NCBI GenBank assembly: GCA_947683425.1
Contig: CANTUQ010000112.1
Coordinates: 10,741,501-10,805,500 of the forward strand
Direction: 5' to 3'
Length of the DNA: 64,000 bases
From: Excoecaria cochinchinensis
Lineage: Eukaryota > Streptophyta > Magnoliopsida > Malpighiales > Euphorbiaceae
Made by a program: the position numbers and the translations under genes. Shown in pieces: positions 21,398-32,051 of the stretch (its first letter is position 1; each line of letters starts with the position of its first letter). Under the pieces are notes generated by a model. It was not told the origin of the DNA and did not search any database. It worked only from the letters and a program-made list of their open reading frames with translations.

Positions 21398-21719
21398 TTG
21401 AAGCTTAGAATCTCAGGTTTGGGATTCTTTTTTGTTTGTGAATTGTGCTTGATTTAAGTTACTGCAATTTTAGGGTTTATGTTCTTGAGAAACTTGAATG
21501 TGTTTATGCTTGATTTTGGTTGTTTTGATTTCTGAATTAAGTTGTATTTATGTTGTTGATGCTGTATGGGACATCTTCTGGAAGGTAAGATGAGATTTGT
21601 ATGGTTTTGATTCAATTTTGGAAATAATTTTTTTTGAGTTATGGGAATTCTGGAAATGGAAGATCGCGATACTGTTGAATTTCCCGTTTCAAGTTTGTGT
21701 CTCTCGCGTGACTAGCCAA

Positions 21720-21965
21720 GAAGAGAGGCCAGTCAGGAGTAGTGACTGCTAGTCACGAGTGGTGACTGCCAGTCACAACTCATGACCAGCCAAAAGGAGG
21801 CCAGTCGCGACTCGTGACCAGCCAGGAGGGAGAGGCAGTCACGGGTGGTGACTGCCAGTCACGACCCGTGACCAGCCAAAGGAAGAGGCCAGTCATGAGT
21901 CGTGACTTCCAGTCATGACTCGTGACCATCCAGGTGGAGGAGGCCAGTCACGACTCGTGACCGGC
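21720..21965 (+). repeat. Palindromic array, element A 3' LTR
   Basis: The same CAGTCACGACTCGTGACC modules as in the 5' LTR, but with fewer units and a different order, so units were gained, lost or swapped after insertion. Confidence 0.9.
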
Positions 21966-22172
21966 CAACCTCGTTGGTCACCCTGTTCGGCCTATTTTCT
22001 GAAATTTCTCGGTTTTAACACAAAAATGAATTTTGTACTTCTCCTGAATGGACTTATACTACTGTGTGATTCATGTCATGCTTTCATATGCTTCTATATG
22101 AGTGATACCATGATTCTTCAGATGAATTGTATGCTGTACATTGGAACATGAATTGAATGACGCGTAACCTGC

Positions 22173-22443
22173 TAGAGTCAAGTAAGTGGATAGTTAGGCA
22201 TGCCTAATAGAGTCTTTTCACTGCAGCCCTCAGTTCAGTTCGGACCCCGATCATTTCCCCATTAGGTTCCTCGCGAACCCCTCAGTATTTGGATCTTGTT
22301 TAAGATCCCCTCAGTAAAACTATTGTGTTTTTAATATAAATGAAATGACTTTTGATTTGTACCTGTGAGGTACCCTCAATAATTGATTCGTACCCGGAAG
22401 GTACCCTCAGTTCACTCGTTATCCACTACCTCGAGTCAGCAGG
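22173..22443 (+). other. Hairpin group, element A 3' LTR (intact)
   Basis: AGTGGATA (22185-22192) can pair with TATCCACT (22420-22427). Inside are TTAGGCATGCCTAA (22194-22207), GTTCCTCGCGAAC (22266-22278), GGATCTTGTTTAAGATCC (22291-22308), GTACCTGTGAGGTAC (22359-22373) and GTACCCGGAAGGTAC (22390-22404). Together they could form a multibranched fold. Not a known ribozyme motif as far as I can tell. Confidence 0.65.
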
Positions 22444-22686
22444 TGTTCGATTGGTTTGCTCTACTCTGTTTTGGCTATATAAATGTGATATCCGAATGAG
22501 TATAATGATGAGATGTAAGTTTGATTATTTTGGAATGGATATGAATCTGAGATGCGGAACGTATGGCTTTTAATTGTGAGCATGTTTATCTGGATTATGT
22601 TATAAACTATTGCATTTGCCATTGTGAATGTGTTATGCCTTGACGACCATTGTGAATGGCCGTCCACATTTATGTGTGTTTCCCCA

Positions 22687-22724
22687 CTAAGCGTTTATTG
22701 CTTAGCACGGTGTTTTTACCCGTG
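22687..22724 (+). other. Double hairpin, element A 3' LTR
   Basis: CTAAGCGTTTATTGCTTAG (one C to T change leaves a G-T wobble), then CACGGTGTTTTTACCCGTG, then CAGGTGCGG. Confidence 0.75.
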
Positions 22725-23128
22725 CAGGTGCGGAAGGAGTTTTGCTTTGAGAGAGTCGTCGCCGTCAAGCCAACACAGAAGGTTTTAGTGTAGGGCTTAG
22801 CTTGTGTAATCATTGATGATTCTTTTTTTATAGAACTCTCTTGTATCAGTTTTGTTATAGCTTCCGCTTTTGTACTTATACTTTGGTTATGTAATATCTT
22901 GTGTTTTAGCTGGTTTGATCAGAACATTATTGTAATGATTTATTATATTAATGTATGATCAGCTATTGCTTTCTTTTCCCTTAAAATTTTTAACTACCCC
23001 GTACTTCGGTATGTATGTTATGAATGATTGTATGGTTTGCCTTGTATCCGTTTGGTGGCCCCCTGACTCATACGGCATCTCACTCCTAATCGGATGGGAT
23101 CGCCTACGTATGGATAGGGGGTGTTACA

Positions 23129-24701
23129 TGTATGATTATAAAAATGAATGGGGTTAGGTTCCTATGATATGTGTCCATAATTGACTTAGAAGTGATGATG
23201 ATGAATTAAGGGCTCTAAAGTCTACAAAAGTGAATTTAAGTGTAAGTAATTCTGCAGGAGGGCCTTTTGGAGCATGTTATGTTCCTTGGGCCATAACTCC
23301 TTGAGTTTTAATCAAATTGAGATAAGGATTGTGCCTATTGTAAGTTTACATATTTATGAATAAATGATTAATAAAGCATATTGGTTAAAAATGTCATTAA
23401 AGTTGAATTTAGAGGTCATATGCAAGTAGTAGGAAAAATGTGCTTGTAGAGTAAGTTCCTGGGTAGGTCTCTGTTGACCTTTAGTGATTGTTTTACCCAT
23501 ATATTGAGTTTTAATACTCCAAATTGGTTGCTTCAAAATGTGCCTACACCCTAAGATACACGGATAAAAATGTAATAGAAATATGGTTGAGCTAATTCTA
23601 GCTCTAAATGTCCCAAAAAGTGGCCTAAACATAGGTGTCCCTATTCTGGCGGGTTTATCAGAACAGTATATGTTGGTTAGGTCATATTTGACGATTTAGA
23701 GGTCCAAATGACCTAAAATTTATTCCATGTGAAACTTAACATCCTAGGTAACAATTGTGTAGAAGGACATTAAATGTCTCTAACTATGTGAAAAATGCAG
23801 TACAAGTTTGATCCTAAAGTCTGTCTAGAATCTGCCTCATACTTTGAGGCAGAATAGGTCTACACAGCGGTAAGGAATTTTTCACCGCCGCGTAAAAGCA
23901 TTTTTCGTCTTAAAAACCTATTTTTAGCATCACACATGGCGGTAAAGAATGTCTTACCACCGTGTGACCTCATCTTTCAGCCTAAAATATACTTTTTCCT
24001 TCCCGAATTGAACCCGTATTACACCGAAACATTTCGGGGTCTATCCAATACATGTTTAGGATTATCAAATGATTATAAGAAGAGTTATCACTGGGAAAAC
24101 ACACATAAATATGATTAAGATTAGTAGTAAACTAATGAACTAATAATGTATTGTTACATGAAATAGAATTTAGTCAAGTTAAATGACATTTGAGGATTAT
24201 TATGCCTTAATCTAAATGAGCATGTGTGGTATGAACAAGTATGCATAATTTGTGAGTTGAGATTAAGTTATACACATGTGAATGATAGCAAGTGGAATGA
24301 GTTTGATTAATGAGAAGATGAACCATATGTAGGTGTGTACTAAGGTTCGATTGCATATGAGGAAACTATGGGTATGATTGGAGGGAATGAGATTTGTGAG
24401 AGTATGTCTATATGTTCAATGAATGTGTGGTTGAAGCATTTTCCTAACACTATTATATGATTCGTGAATTGATATAGATGTTACTAGAATGTAATATTAT
24501 TTAAGATATTTAATGATATTATATTGGTTCATGTGGACATATGAGTAAATATATATATGACAATGACAAATGTGATTTAATGTTTTGAACTTATAAATTC
24601 TTATTTATATGGCGACCAATAGTTTGGCAATCAGGTGAGTATGTGTGCATAATTAAATGCATTCGGTTTTTGAGGGTTTTGTGTATGGCTTGCTACATGG
24701 C
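23129..24701 (+). repeat. Old LTR, right part (continues 7678-7935)
   Basis: Non-coding LTR sequence resembling the element F LTR around 49345-49530 (GGTTAGGTTCCTA, GGAGGGCTTTTGGAGC and CCATAACTCC-type words in order). It holds two palindromic modules at 23868-23976: ACAGCGGTAAGGAATTT with CACCGCCGCGT, and CACATGGCGGTAAAGAAT with CTTACCACCGTGTG. These resemble the modules in the Athila-like LTR at 27866-28240. A hairpin CCGAAACATTTCGG lies at about 24025. The right end is cut at 24702. Confidence 0.55.
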
Positions 24702-26331
24702 TGTAATAACCCAAAGTGTACTCTAGAAGGATTAGTAGTGTCAATTGCATAATAGGGTACAAATGTGATTGGAATAAGTATGAGATTAATGTTTGTAGGG
24801 GTGTAATTGAAAGGAAAGTTGGCTATTGAAGGACAAAACTTAAGAGATGGATTAAGAGAAGATTTGCCTAGGGACTATATGAGAGAATCTTTTAGCTTAT
24901 GGAGTGGAATCCACGTGTGAGGAGAGGGCAGTTCCAACACTCTCCCCACATGCAAATATAATGGTTTGTATGAGGCAGAATTTGGCCTCATTCTCACTTG
25001 CTGGCCGGATTCTCTCCTTGATCTCACTTCCAATCTTCCTTTCCCTCAATTTCTTAATTCTTGCCTTTCTCCATTAATTGAATTCTAAAGCTTTGGATTG
25101 GTTTGAAGAGGTTAGCCGTGAAGGTAAGTAAGGGTTGATGGTTTGTGTTTATCTCTACCACTACCCCTTTTCTGTTGGTGTGTTAGTATTGGTTTGTGAT
25201 GGACTAAGAGAGTGTATTTTGGTTGATTGTGCAAGAATTGTTGGACAAAAGGAAGGCTAAAGGCAAGGAGAAGGTCTAGCTAGAGATAGAGTGTTCAGCA
25301 ACCTGCTTTTGAGGTTAGGAATTATGAGCTATATTTTGTTAAAGTGCATATGTTGTTAGTTTAAAATTTATGTATTTGTATGTGATGCTTGATAGATGAT
25401 ATAAGTTGTAGTAAACAATTGTGTAGCATATTAATGAGATTGCTTTGATTGCCATGAATACATTGACCCATGAATAGAAGCCTAATTTCGGACAGGTGAT
25501 TATTGGTTGTGTAATTTATAGATAATGGCATGTATGGAGAATTTGACTGTGTCTAAATGTTCACATATGTGTATAGGAACTATAGATTGAATTTGGTGTA
25601 TTGGTTTGGCCAAGTTAGCTGTTTTCAAGTTTGACAAGCTTAATTGTGTCAACTAGTCTTTGAAGCCTATATTGACCCCCGTGAACTTTTTATGGTGTAA
25701 AATGAGTTTTACAACTCCAAAAGGGGTGACGTGAATTGGATTAGAACCGTAAGCTTTGTGACTATAAATGTTTTGTGAATAGTTCTATCGATTTGAGGAC
25801 TCTAAGGTTTTCAAGATTTACCATAAGCGTAGTTAAAATTCTGTAGGAGGGCTTCTAGAACCAGTTGTGTTCCCTTGGCCATAACTCCTTCATTTTAAAT
25901 CCAAATGACCTAAAACTTGTTCCATATGACACCTAACATCCTAGGTAACAAATGTTAAGAGGGATTTTTTCCTAAAATTGAGGTTTACATATCAGTATAG
26001 ACTGTACAAAATTGAGGAGTGAAGTAGTCCCGAGATTCTGCTTCTGTTTTGCAATATTAAATATTATAGAATGTGTAACTATAGTTGATATTGTGTAAGG
26101 AGATTAAGTTTTGTATTAAGAAAGTTGTATTTTGTAAAGTAAATAACAAAGAAAGACTATGTGTTTTGTAAAGCAATGCATGGATTCTCGGTTTATAATC
26201 TAGTTTTATTGAGGAAAGAAATTTATTTAACCCGAACATTACATAGAATATTATTTTATGCGTATGTGTTTTTGTTGTAACACTCAATAGTCATTGTAGT
26301 AAATCTCTACAGGTGGTTAGGGGGTGTTACA
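24702..26331 (+). repeat. LTR, TGTAATAACCC family
   Basis: 1630 bp from TGTAATAACCCAAAG to GGGGGTGTTACA. Flanking pentamers (ATGGC left, GGGAG right) do not match, so it is not a simple solo-LTR insertion; it may be one end of a deleted element. It has GTAAGT at 25124 and a micro-ORF at 25235. I see no palindromic array, hairpin group or double hairpin, so it seems to lack the middle of the usual layout. Confidence 0.65.
25235..25279 (+). CDS. LTR micro-ORF (KRKAKGKEKV)
   Basis: ELLDKRKAKGKEKV then TAG, about 110 bp after GTAAGT (25124) and right after an acceptor-like GATTGTGCAAG. Core matches the element D peptides (RKAKGKEKD / RKAKGKENV). No ATG; function unknown. Confidence 0.35.
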   Translation, partial: ELLDKRKAKGKEKV

Positions 26332-26950
26332 GGGAGGCTTGAATTTGGGGTGAGATAGAGAGAAATTAGAAGAAAAATGGAGGAAATGGGGAAGAAAGCA
26401 ATTCAGCCAAGGGAGAGAAGAGGGAGGGCGGTGGCTGATGGACAAATCTAGAGATTTTCAGCAAAATGGAGGTATTTATATGAGGTAAATTGAATCGGAC
26501 CAAGTCTAACCGAAGCGGTCGAATTGGTTTGGTCGATTTTCGGTTTTCGGGTCATTTTTCACAGTTTTAGGGTAATTGAGTGTTCCTAAACTCATTTTCA
26601 CTCCCAATCAATTCATCATTCTTACAATATCAAATATAGCCTCCATATAAAATTTTAGCTCAATCGGAGTCCATTTGGGGCCCAATTCACATAAATCGGT
26701 CCGGTTCGATTCTGTTCTATTCTGCTGCAAAATACAATTCTAATGATGTCAAAAAATTCTAAAATCATTATAAGCCTTTGCACTACCCATAGTAGACCTT
26801 TTTAGCGACTCTAACCATTTTTAAAAATTCGGTCAAAGTTCAGTCAAACTTCAGTTCAACCAAACCAAACCAGAGGCAAACTTTAGATGGACTTTTTGGG
26901 ACCTATTTGACCTCATTTTTGCACCAAATTATACCGCTAGACTCCTAACA
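26332..26950 (-). repeat. Probable LTR fragment on minus strand
   Basis: Read on minus it starts TGTTAGGAGTC at 26950 and contains a TATA-like CATATAAATACC (around 26480-26468), followed by a pyrimidine-rich leader (CACCGCCCTCCCTCTTCTC), which is the pattern of a U3/R region. It ends where the LTR at 24702-26331 begins. No coding region is supported. Confidence 0.4.
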
Positions 26951-27016
26951 GGACACATATCAATTTTATGGAATAATATTTTTTTTAGCATACAGCTGCT
27001 ACAGTCAACTATACTG

Positions 27017-27115
27017 CATCCCAATAGGTCACCCATCCTAGAATTGCTATGCCTCAAGCATGCTTAACCTTTAAACTCTACTGAACTTAAGACACTAGAA
27101 TTTTCATATCATGCC
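27017..27115 (-). repeat. 5S-rRNA-like sequence (Cassandra-like LTR remnant possible)
   Basis: The minus strand has GGTTAAGCATGCTTGAGGC and then AGGATGGGTGACCTATTGGG, matching the internal promoter part of plant 5S rRNA (AAGCGTGCTTGGGCG; GGATGGGTGACCTCCTGGG, recalled) with several changes. Upstream on the minus strand, ATGATATG and AGTTCAGTAGAGT loosely fit the 5S start. It is too diverged for a working 5S gene. Cassandra-type retrotransposons carry such 5S-derived LTRs. Confidence 0.6.
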
Positions 27116-27717
27116 ACAAACCAGACAATAGACTCTATAGAAAATACTGAATACTTCTAGGCTAACATATAGGCCATGACAGAAGAGAACCATAATTCTT
27201 TATAGTGTAGGTTGTTTACCAAAGTCAAGCCCACATTATATCGAATTTATTCAAATCTAATGAATGGGCCATCTTAGCTAGCCCGTTAACTTTTTAACCA
27301 AAGTCAAGACTAATAAACCTAGAAGCAAGATTGGGGAGTGCATATGTGTTATGCATGTATCAAGAGTTGATAACCCAATGATCCAATAGTTGTGTAGAGA
27401 CACAATTGGTATAAAGATACAAACCTTTTAAGGATATCAAATTTTATTTGTTGACCAAAGTCAGGATCAAATTTCATATCAAGGATTGGATATTGGCCCA
27501 CCAAGAAAACCGCCGGGCTTTCTCATATCACATAGTGAGGGCTATTAGTTTGCAATAAAATAGTGGAAGTTAAATGTATCAATTAAAGACCTAATTAATG
27601 CATGCATATACATGATCATACTCTAATATAAGTTGCTTTCTTCACATTTAAGACTTCATTATGAGCACTTTTCACATAAATCTACATGCAATTTTTTATA
27701 ACAAGCTAGTTAGTAGG
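27116..27717. other. Unassigned non-coding sequence
   Basis: No coding region is supported. A word ACCAAAGTCA(A/G)G recurs at about 27218, 27298 and 27464. It may be the rest of the 5S-like element; nothing else is recognised. Confidence 0.3.
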
Positions 27718-28565
27718 TGATGAGTTCAAATTAATATTTTATTTTTGTGTGTTTTTAGTTGTTTTTATAGTTTTTGAGTTGTTAATCTAGTTTATTTTAG
27801 CTTTAATTTTTCTTAGATCCTTGAGGATTTTAATTGGAGTGAATTTTGGATTATTTTGTAGGGTTTTAGCATTTCACATGGCAGGTAAGATTTTTTGCCC
27901 ACTGTGTGATCGAGGGCAGTAAAAAAAATTCAAGTTTGGAACTTCACACGGCAGGCAAGAATTTCTGCCCACCATGTGATAGTGGAAAAGCAAGTGGTGT
28001 AGATGTTTTACATGACGGGCAAAGAATCCTCTCCGCCGTGTGGATTGAAGATTCCATTTAAATGCTATCCAATAGCATTTTACATGACAAGTAAAAAGTT
28101 TTGCTCATTGTGTAAACTAAAGGATTTTACAAAGTTGCCAAACATAAGTACTTTACACAATGGGCAGAAATATTTCCTCATAGTGTAACTATCAAATTTC
28201 GATTATAACTGCCTCTACATGGCGTGCAGGAATTCTTGACCTCCTTGTTGGTTGTTTGTTATTTAATTCTAGAATTCCATAATTGGAGAGATCTGGATTC
28301 TTTTCCTAAACAGACTTTGGTCTTTTTGTTTTCCAACCGTAACCTAGATACTATCATTGGGTTTGGAGTATTTTAGATTATGTTTTATTGATCTTTGAAG
28401 TTTTTTTAGCTTTTTAATTCATTTTTGTTTTTAGATTTATTTTCTATAGCTTTTGATTTAGCAGTAAGAATAACTTGGATTCTATAAAACCTGTTAGAGT
28501 TGAAGATTAATGAAGTATTTTACATTTATTTTATGTTTGACTCCAATAATGGGTGAGTAGCCTTT
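27718..28565 (+). repeat. Athila-like LTR, left part (split by element D)
   Basis: Starts TGATGAGTTCAAA. The sequence continues at 40844 after element D, whose CCTTT duplication marks the break. The join is supported by what follows: a tRNA-Asp-type PBS and an Athila-like gag downstream of 41637. The palindromic array at 27866-28240 is its main feature. Confidence 0.6.
27866..28240 (+). repeat. Palindromic array CACGGCAGGCAAGAAT / TTCTGCCCACCGTGTGA
   Basis: Six modules of about 38 bp, each an inverted repeat such as ACACGGCAGGCAAGAA and TTCTGCCCACCATGTGA, at about 27868, 27946, 28010, 28080, 28150 and 28216. Both arms vary between modules. Similar words occur at 23868-23976 in a different LTR type. 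Confidence 0.75.
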
Positions 28566-28876
28566 TATAACACCCCAATGCCCCTTGCGAGGACAAGGGA
28601 GCACTACGCAACACTACACAGAACTAAAGGCATACATACTATACAGAATAAGTCATCCAAACATTACTTATCCAAAAATTACTATTATCAAAGGCTAATG
28701 AAGATTTACATCTTTAAAGTACAAAGATTAACGATATACATTATACAAGTTCATGCTATACAAAAATCGGAACGTTAACTTTACATTACAAAAGAACCAA
28801 ACTAGAAGACTTCAGAACTCCTTCTAGTGGTCAGCAAATGTTCTTCTAAAAAACTCCGCTCCAAGCTATAGACCTA

Positions 28877-28914
28877 CATGGGAGATAAACACCGGTGCTG
28901 AGTTATGGCTCAAT
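28877..28914 (-). other. Double hairpin, element D 3' LTR (diverged)
   Basis: On plus, CATGGGAGATAAACACCGGTG precedes TGAGTTATGGCTCA. The second stem is TGAGY..GCTCA instead of CTAAGCG..CGCTTAG, yet it pairs at the same place. Confidence 0.55.
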
Positions 28915-29447
28915 AGGGATATAAACATACAATTGACTAATACAAATAAATCATGCATTAATACACAATAGCTACGTATACTATAATTAATTTATAAAAA
29001 AATATTCATTATCCATTCTTCATATCATTAAGTCACTAACATACAATATTACCAGAGATGGTATTAAATCAGGACAAGTATAACATATAACACATTATGA
29101 TAATCTGTAGCACCCCCACCGCCGCCCCCGTTGGAAGGGCGCCGGTGGGCGTGCTACCCGACGCTCACTCACGATGCGACAAAACATACAGCGGAAGCAT
29201 ACATGCGCTAAGCGGAAGCATTCAACAACCAATAATAAAAATCTTAGAAAATATACTTCATTACTATAAAAACAAAATACAAAGCTATATACAATATCCC
29301 AACAAATTACAACTTAAAATCCTTTACAAAAATAATACATATACAAAAAGAATTACAGGAGGAGACAAAATAAATAACTCGACTCCTATGTGGCCAGCCT
29401 GCAGATGCACGACACGAGCAACTCCCAAAAATCCTTCACGCTACCTG

Positions 29448-29484
29448 CACGGGATAAAAGCCCGTGCTAAGCGATAACGCTTAG
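29448..29484 (-). other. Double hairpin in solo LTR 29106-31626
   Basis: Plus-strand reading: CACGGGATAAAAGCCCGTG then CTAAGCGATAACGCTTAG, both perfect stems. Confidence 0.75.
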
Positions 29485-29684
29485 TGGGGAGAAACAAGCA
29501 CAACAGAACACTATATAATAAACATGCACTAACATACCTCATTCTCGAAGAAATCAGAGTACAGAGATATGCGTATTCAGGATAAATAATACAATGCACT
29601 AAACCATTACACTATTCAGAGTCACACTATGATCAGAACACTTCACTAAATCAATATCAGACAGTTCACACAATAGCCTGAAAT

Positions 29685-29925
29685 CAATGGTGGAGGATAC
29701 GGGAACACGGCATGGGAGACCGAAGCCTCAAAAACACTTTAATACCCGAAGGTAGCGCGGGAGACCGGAGTCTCAAAACATTTTATCACTACACGGAAGA
29801 TGACCATCTCGGAGGTCGACCACTTCGCCCAAACGGGGCGGATAGAACAGCTGTACACTAACCCTTCTTAAGCATGCTTAATTATCCTATAACTTGACAC
29901 TTCAGGCTCGACAACACATTCATTC
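29685..29925 (-). other. Hairpin group in solo LTR 29106-31626
   Basis: Contains CTTAAGCATGCTTAA (about 29867-29881), CGGAGGTCGACC-like and CCGAAGCCTC/GAGACCGAAG inverted words, and closing arms TATCCTA and TGGTGGATACGGG. Less regular than the others. Confidence 0.45.
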
Positions 29926-30114
29926 ACACGACCTTACCCAATCAAAAGCAAGATTCAATGTAAGATTCTAATATTAAATAAATTCATAACTAAAACACTA
30001 ATACAATGGTATCACGAGTCATAAGCACAAACATATTTCATGCAATAGTGAAAAATCGTGCAAAGTGGAACAAAAGAAACACATTAAGAAAAACAGGGCA
30101 AGCAGGAAGGGTGT

Positions 30115-30475
30115 CTATCGCGATCGCGACATGTGTCGCGCTCGCATCATGTGTCGCGCTCGCGACAGACCATGGGGCACTTCCTCGCGTGGTCGCGCCA
30201 AGGGGCCTACTTGCGACGAAGCACTCGCAACAGAAATTCACTGAGCCGATCTTTGTCGCGCTCGCAACAATCGTCGCGATCGCGACAGAGACCAATTCCT
30301 TGCTCCTCGCGCGCACGCTCGACAGCACACCGGCGCGGAGGGTTCCGCTACCGAGCTCTCTGTCGCGGTCGCGACAACGTCGCGATCGCGACAGAGGGCT
30401 CCTCAAGAACAAGTGGCCAAGTCCGCCTTCTGTCGCGATCGCGGCACGTGTCGCGATCGCTACAGAACCCAGATT
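30115..30475 (-). repeat. CpG-rich palindromic array TGTCGCGATCGCGACA
   Basis: About five double modules of the form CTGTCGCGNTCGCGACA, short gap, GTCGCGATCGCGACAGA, each near 40 bp: at about 30115, 30165, 30252, 30360 and 30430. The palindromes open long frames on both strands (30006-30638 plus, 30038-30547 minus), which I reject as genes. The density of CG is extreme against the A/T-rich surroundings. Confidence 0.88.
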
Positions 30476-30924
30476 CGCCCACTTCTGCACTTTTCCTACT
30501 CTTTTCACACACAACTCTTCATACATGCACACAACATGCTCAAGCACTTACCTCTCGCCTCCAGCACATCACCGCATCATTCTCAAGCCACATAAACACA
30601 TTTACACAATAATCAAATATAAATTCAACATGAAATGACTCACAACCAAACTCAAATACACTAACATGGCATGTTCAAATTCCGACACTATATCACTTAC
30701 ACTTCACTATAAATCACTACTTGATTTAAACATGCATCCATAAAACACTAAAGATTACTAATGACATACAATCTCAAAATAGAGTTGATCCAAGGAGGAA
30801 ATTAGGGAAAAACACAATCCACAAGCATAGCTCCCAACACTTGCATGCATTCAAAACCCATGCCCAATAAACACTCAAGAACATAGCTCCCATACCTGGG
30901 AAACGAAGCTTCAAACCGTGCTCC

Positions 30925-30978
30925 TCACGAAACTACTTTATCCTTGCCCTTGCTCTTCCTTCTCTCTTCCGATGCTTG
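30925..30978 (-). CDS. LTR micro-ORF (RRKSKGKDKVVS)
   Basis: Minus-strand reading ASEERRKSKGKDKVVS then stop; preceded on that strand by the acceptor-like GGGTTTTGTGCAAG and, about 100 bp before, GTAAGT (31088-31083). The R-K-x-K-G-K core matches the other families. Function unknown. Confidence 0.35.
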   Translation of the reverse strand, partial: QASEERRKSKGKDKVVS

Positions 30979-32051
30979 CACAAAACCCAGCCACAACACA
31001 CTCAAATCAGACCCAAAACCACAATCACAACCAGAAATAAAGGAGAAGAAGAACCCAAGATTAAAACTCAAGAAATCCAAACACTTACCTCTTATAATCC
31101 TACTCAAAGCTCAAGGAGAACACAAGAGATGGGGTTGAGAACAGAAAAATGAAGCAAGAGGGAGTATGGAGAACGGGAAATGGAAATAAGGGAGTAGCTT
31201 CCACGGGAAGCCTCACCAAAAGCTGCCCCTCCCTTCCTCTCTCCTACTTTTCATTAATTGCTCACCAACCCTTGCCACTTGTCACAATCTTAGAGGACCA
31301 AACAACCCACTATAACTTAATCCACTCTTGGCACCATACACTAAACACACCCAAGCCTTTCTTACACAAATATCTTCAATACACCAAACACTCACTCACA
31401 CCATATTATTTCTTAAAACTCCTTTAGGCACCATGCACGACAAACCACACAATAAAAGCCTTAAGTCCACTTACACCCTACAACCATACACTATAAGCAC
31501 ACACTATTATTTCCTTTAACTCATAATTCCTTATTTTCCTATTTTCCTCAAACTTAAATTACGAAAATACTCTCACTTACCGACTTACCACGCAAATTCC
31601 GACTAGGCCCTATTTGGGTTGTTACATAATCAATCATTGTAGTAACAACTTGACATAGCTTGAACCTATACAATTGTGGATAACGGCTACACTAGATACT
31701 ACTCGGTATCGATCACTAGATTATTAGAGAGAACAATATTTACACTCGAGATATATAAATCTCAAAACACTAGATACCAATTAGTTACCAACACTAGCAG
31801 CTGCGAACACTAACCCTTATAAGCATGCTTATCAATCTACAACTCGATTACAGGCTATAAATCAATCATCTCACTTAATGTTCATGTAAATACATACATT
31901 AATCAACACTTTATGTATAGTTATTTATGATCCAAACATAATTGTTTATATGAATAAATACACTTAACAATCCCATGTGCATTGACATTTATAGGCCACA
32001 TAATATAATTTACAAGAAATAAAGTAAAGAACTCGCATTCGGAAATTCGAG

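Larger units (their letters stand above)
7936..23128 (+). mobile_element. Element A: full-length Tekay/Del-like chromovirus with two nested solo LTRs
   Basis: This is a complete but decayed Ty3/gypsy retrotransposon. Its flanks are TGTAT at 7931-7935 and 23129-23133. The LTRs are 7936-15982 and 20710-23128; the first is long only because it holds two later insertions. Removing them leaves about 2.47 kb against 2.42 kb for the 3' LTR. The internal part (15983-20709) has a tRNA-iMet PBS, then gag, protease, reverse transcriptase, RNase H, integrase and a C-terminal chromodomain, then a polypurine tract. Domain order with a C-terminal chromodomain is that of chromoviruses; the TGTCACACCCC..GGGTGTTACA ends and domain wording fit Tekay/Del. 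Seven stops and two frameshifts make it non-functional. Confidence 0.95.
20710..23128 (+). repeat. 3' LTR of element A (uninterrupted)
   Basis: 2419 bp, TGTCACACCCCG to GGGGGTGTTACA, followed by the TGTAT target duplication. It is the best intact example of the shared LTR layout: GTAAGT at 21221, micro-ORF 21341, palindromic array 21720-21965, hairpin group 22173-22443, double hairpin 22687-22724, then about 400 bp with a GACCATTGTGAATGGCC palindrome and the LTR end. Confidence 0.95.
29106..31626 (-). mobile_element. Solo LTR nested in element D 3' LTR
   Basis: 2521 bp flanked by TAATC at 29101-29105 and 31627-31631. On minus it starts TGTAACAACCCAAATAGG and ends GGGGGTGCTACA; the start resembles the solo LTR at 36361-39975. 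Its orientation is given by the double hairpin and GTAAGT (31083-31088). It holds a very CpG-rich palindromic array. Confidence 0.93.

Noticed and set aside
22173..22730. Self-cleaving ribozyme (hammerhead) in the LTR
   Set aside because: I looked for the CTGATGA and GAAA core beside the stems, as in retrozymes, and did not find it.
24702..26331. Simple solo LTR
   Set aside because: Flanking pentamers ATGGC and GGGAG do not match, so I list it as an LTR of unknown context instead.
30006..30638. Open frames of 210 (plus) and 169 (minus) codons overlapping each other
   Set aside because: They run through CpG-rich palindromes, which remove stops on both strands, and they have no motif; the peptide is repeats such as VAIAT.
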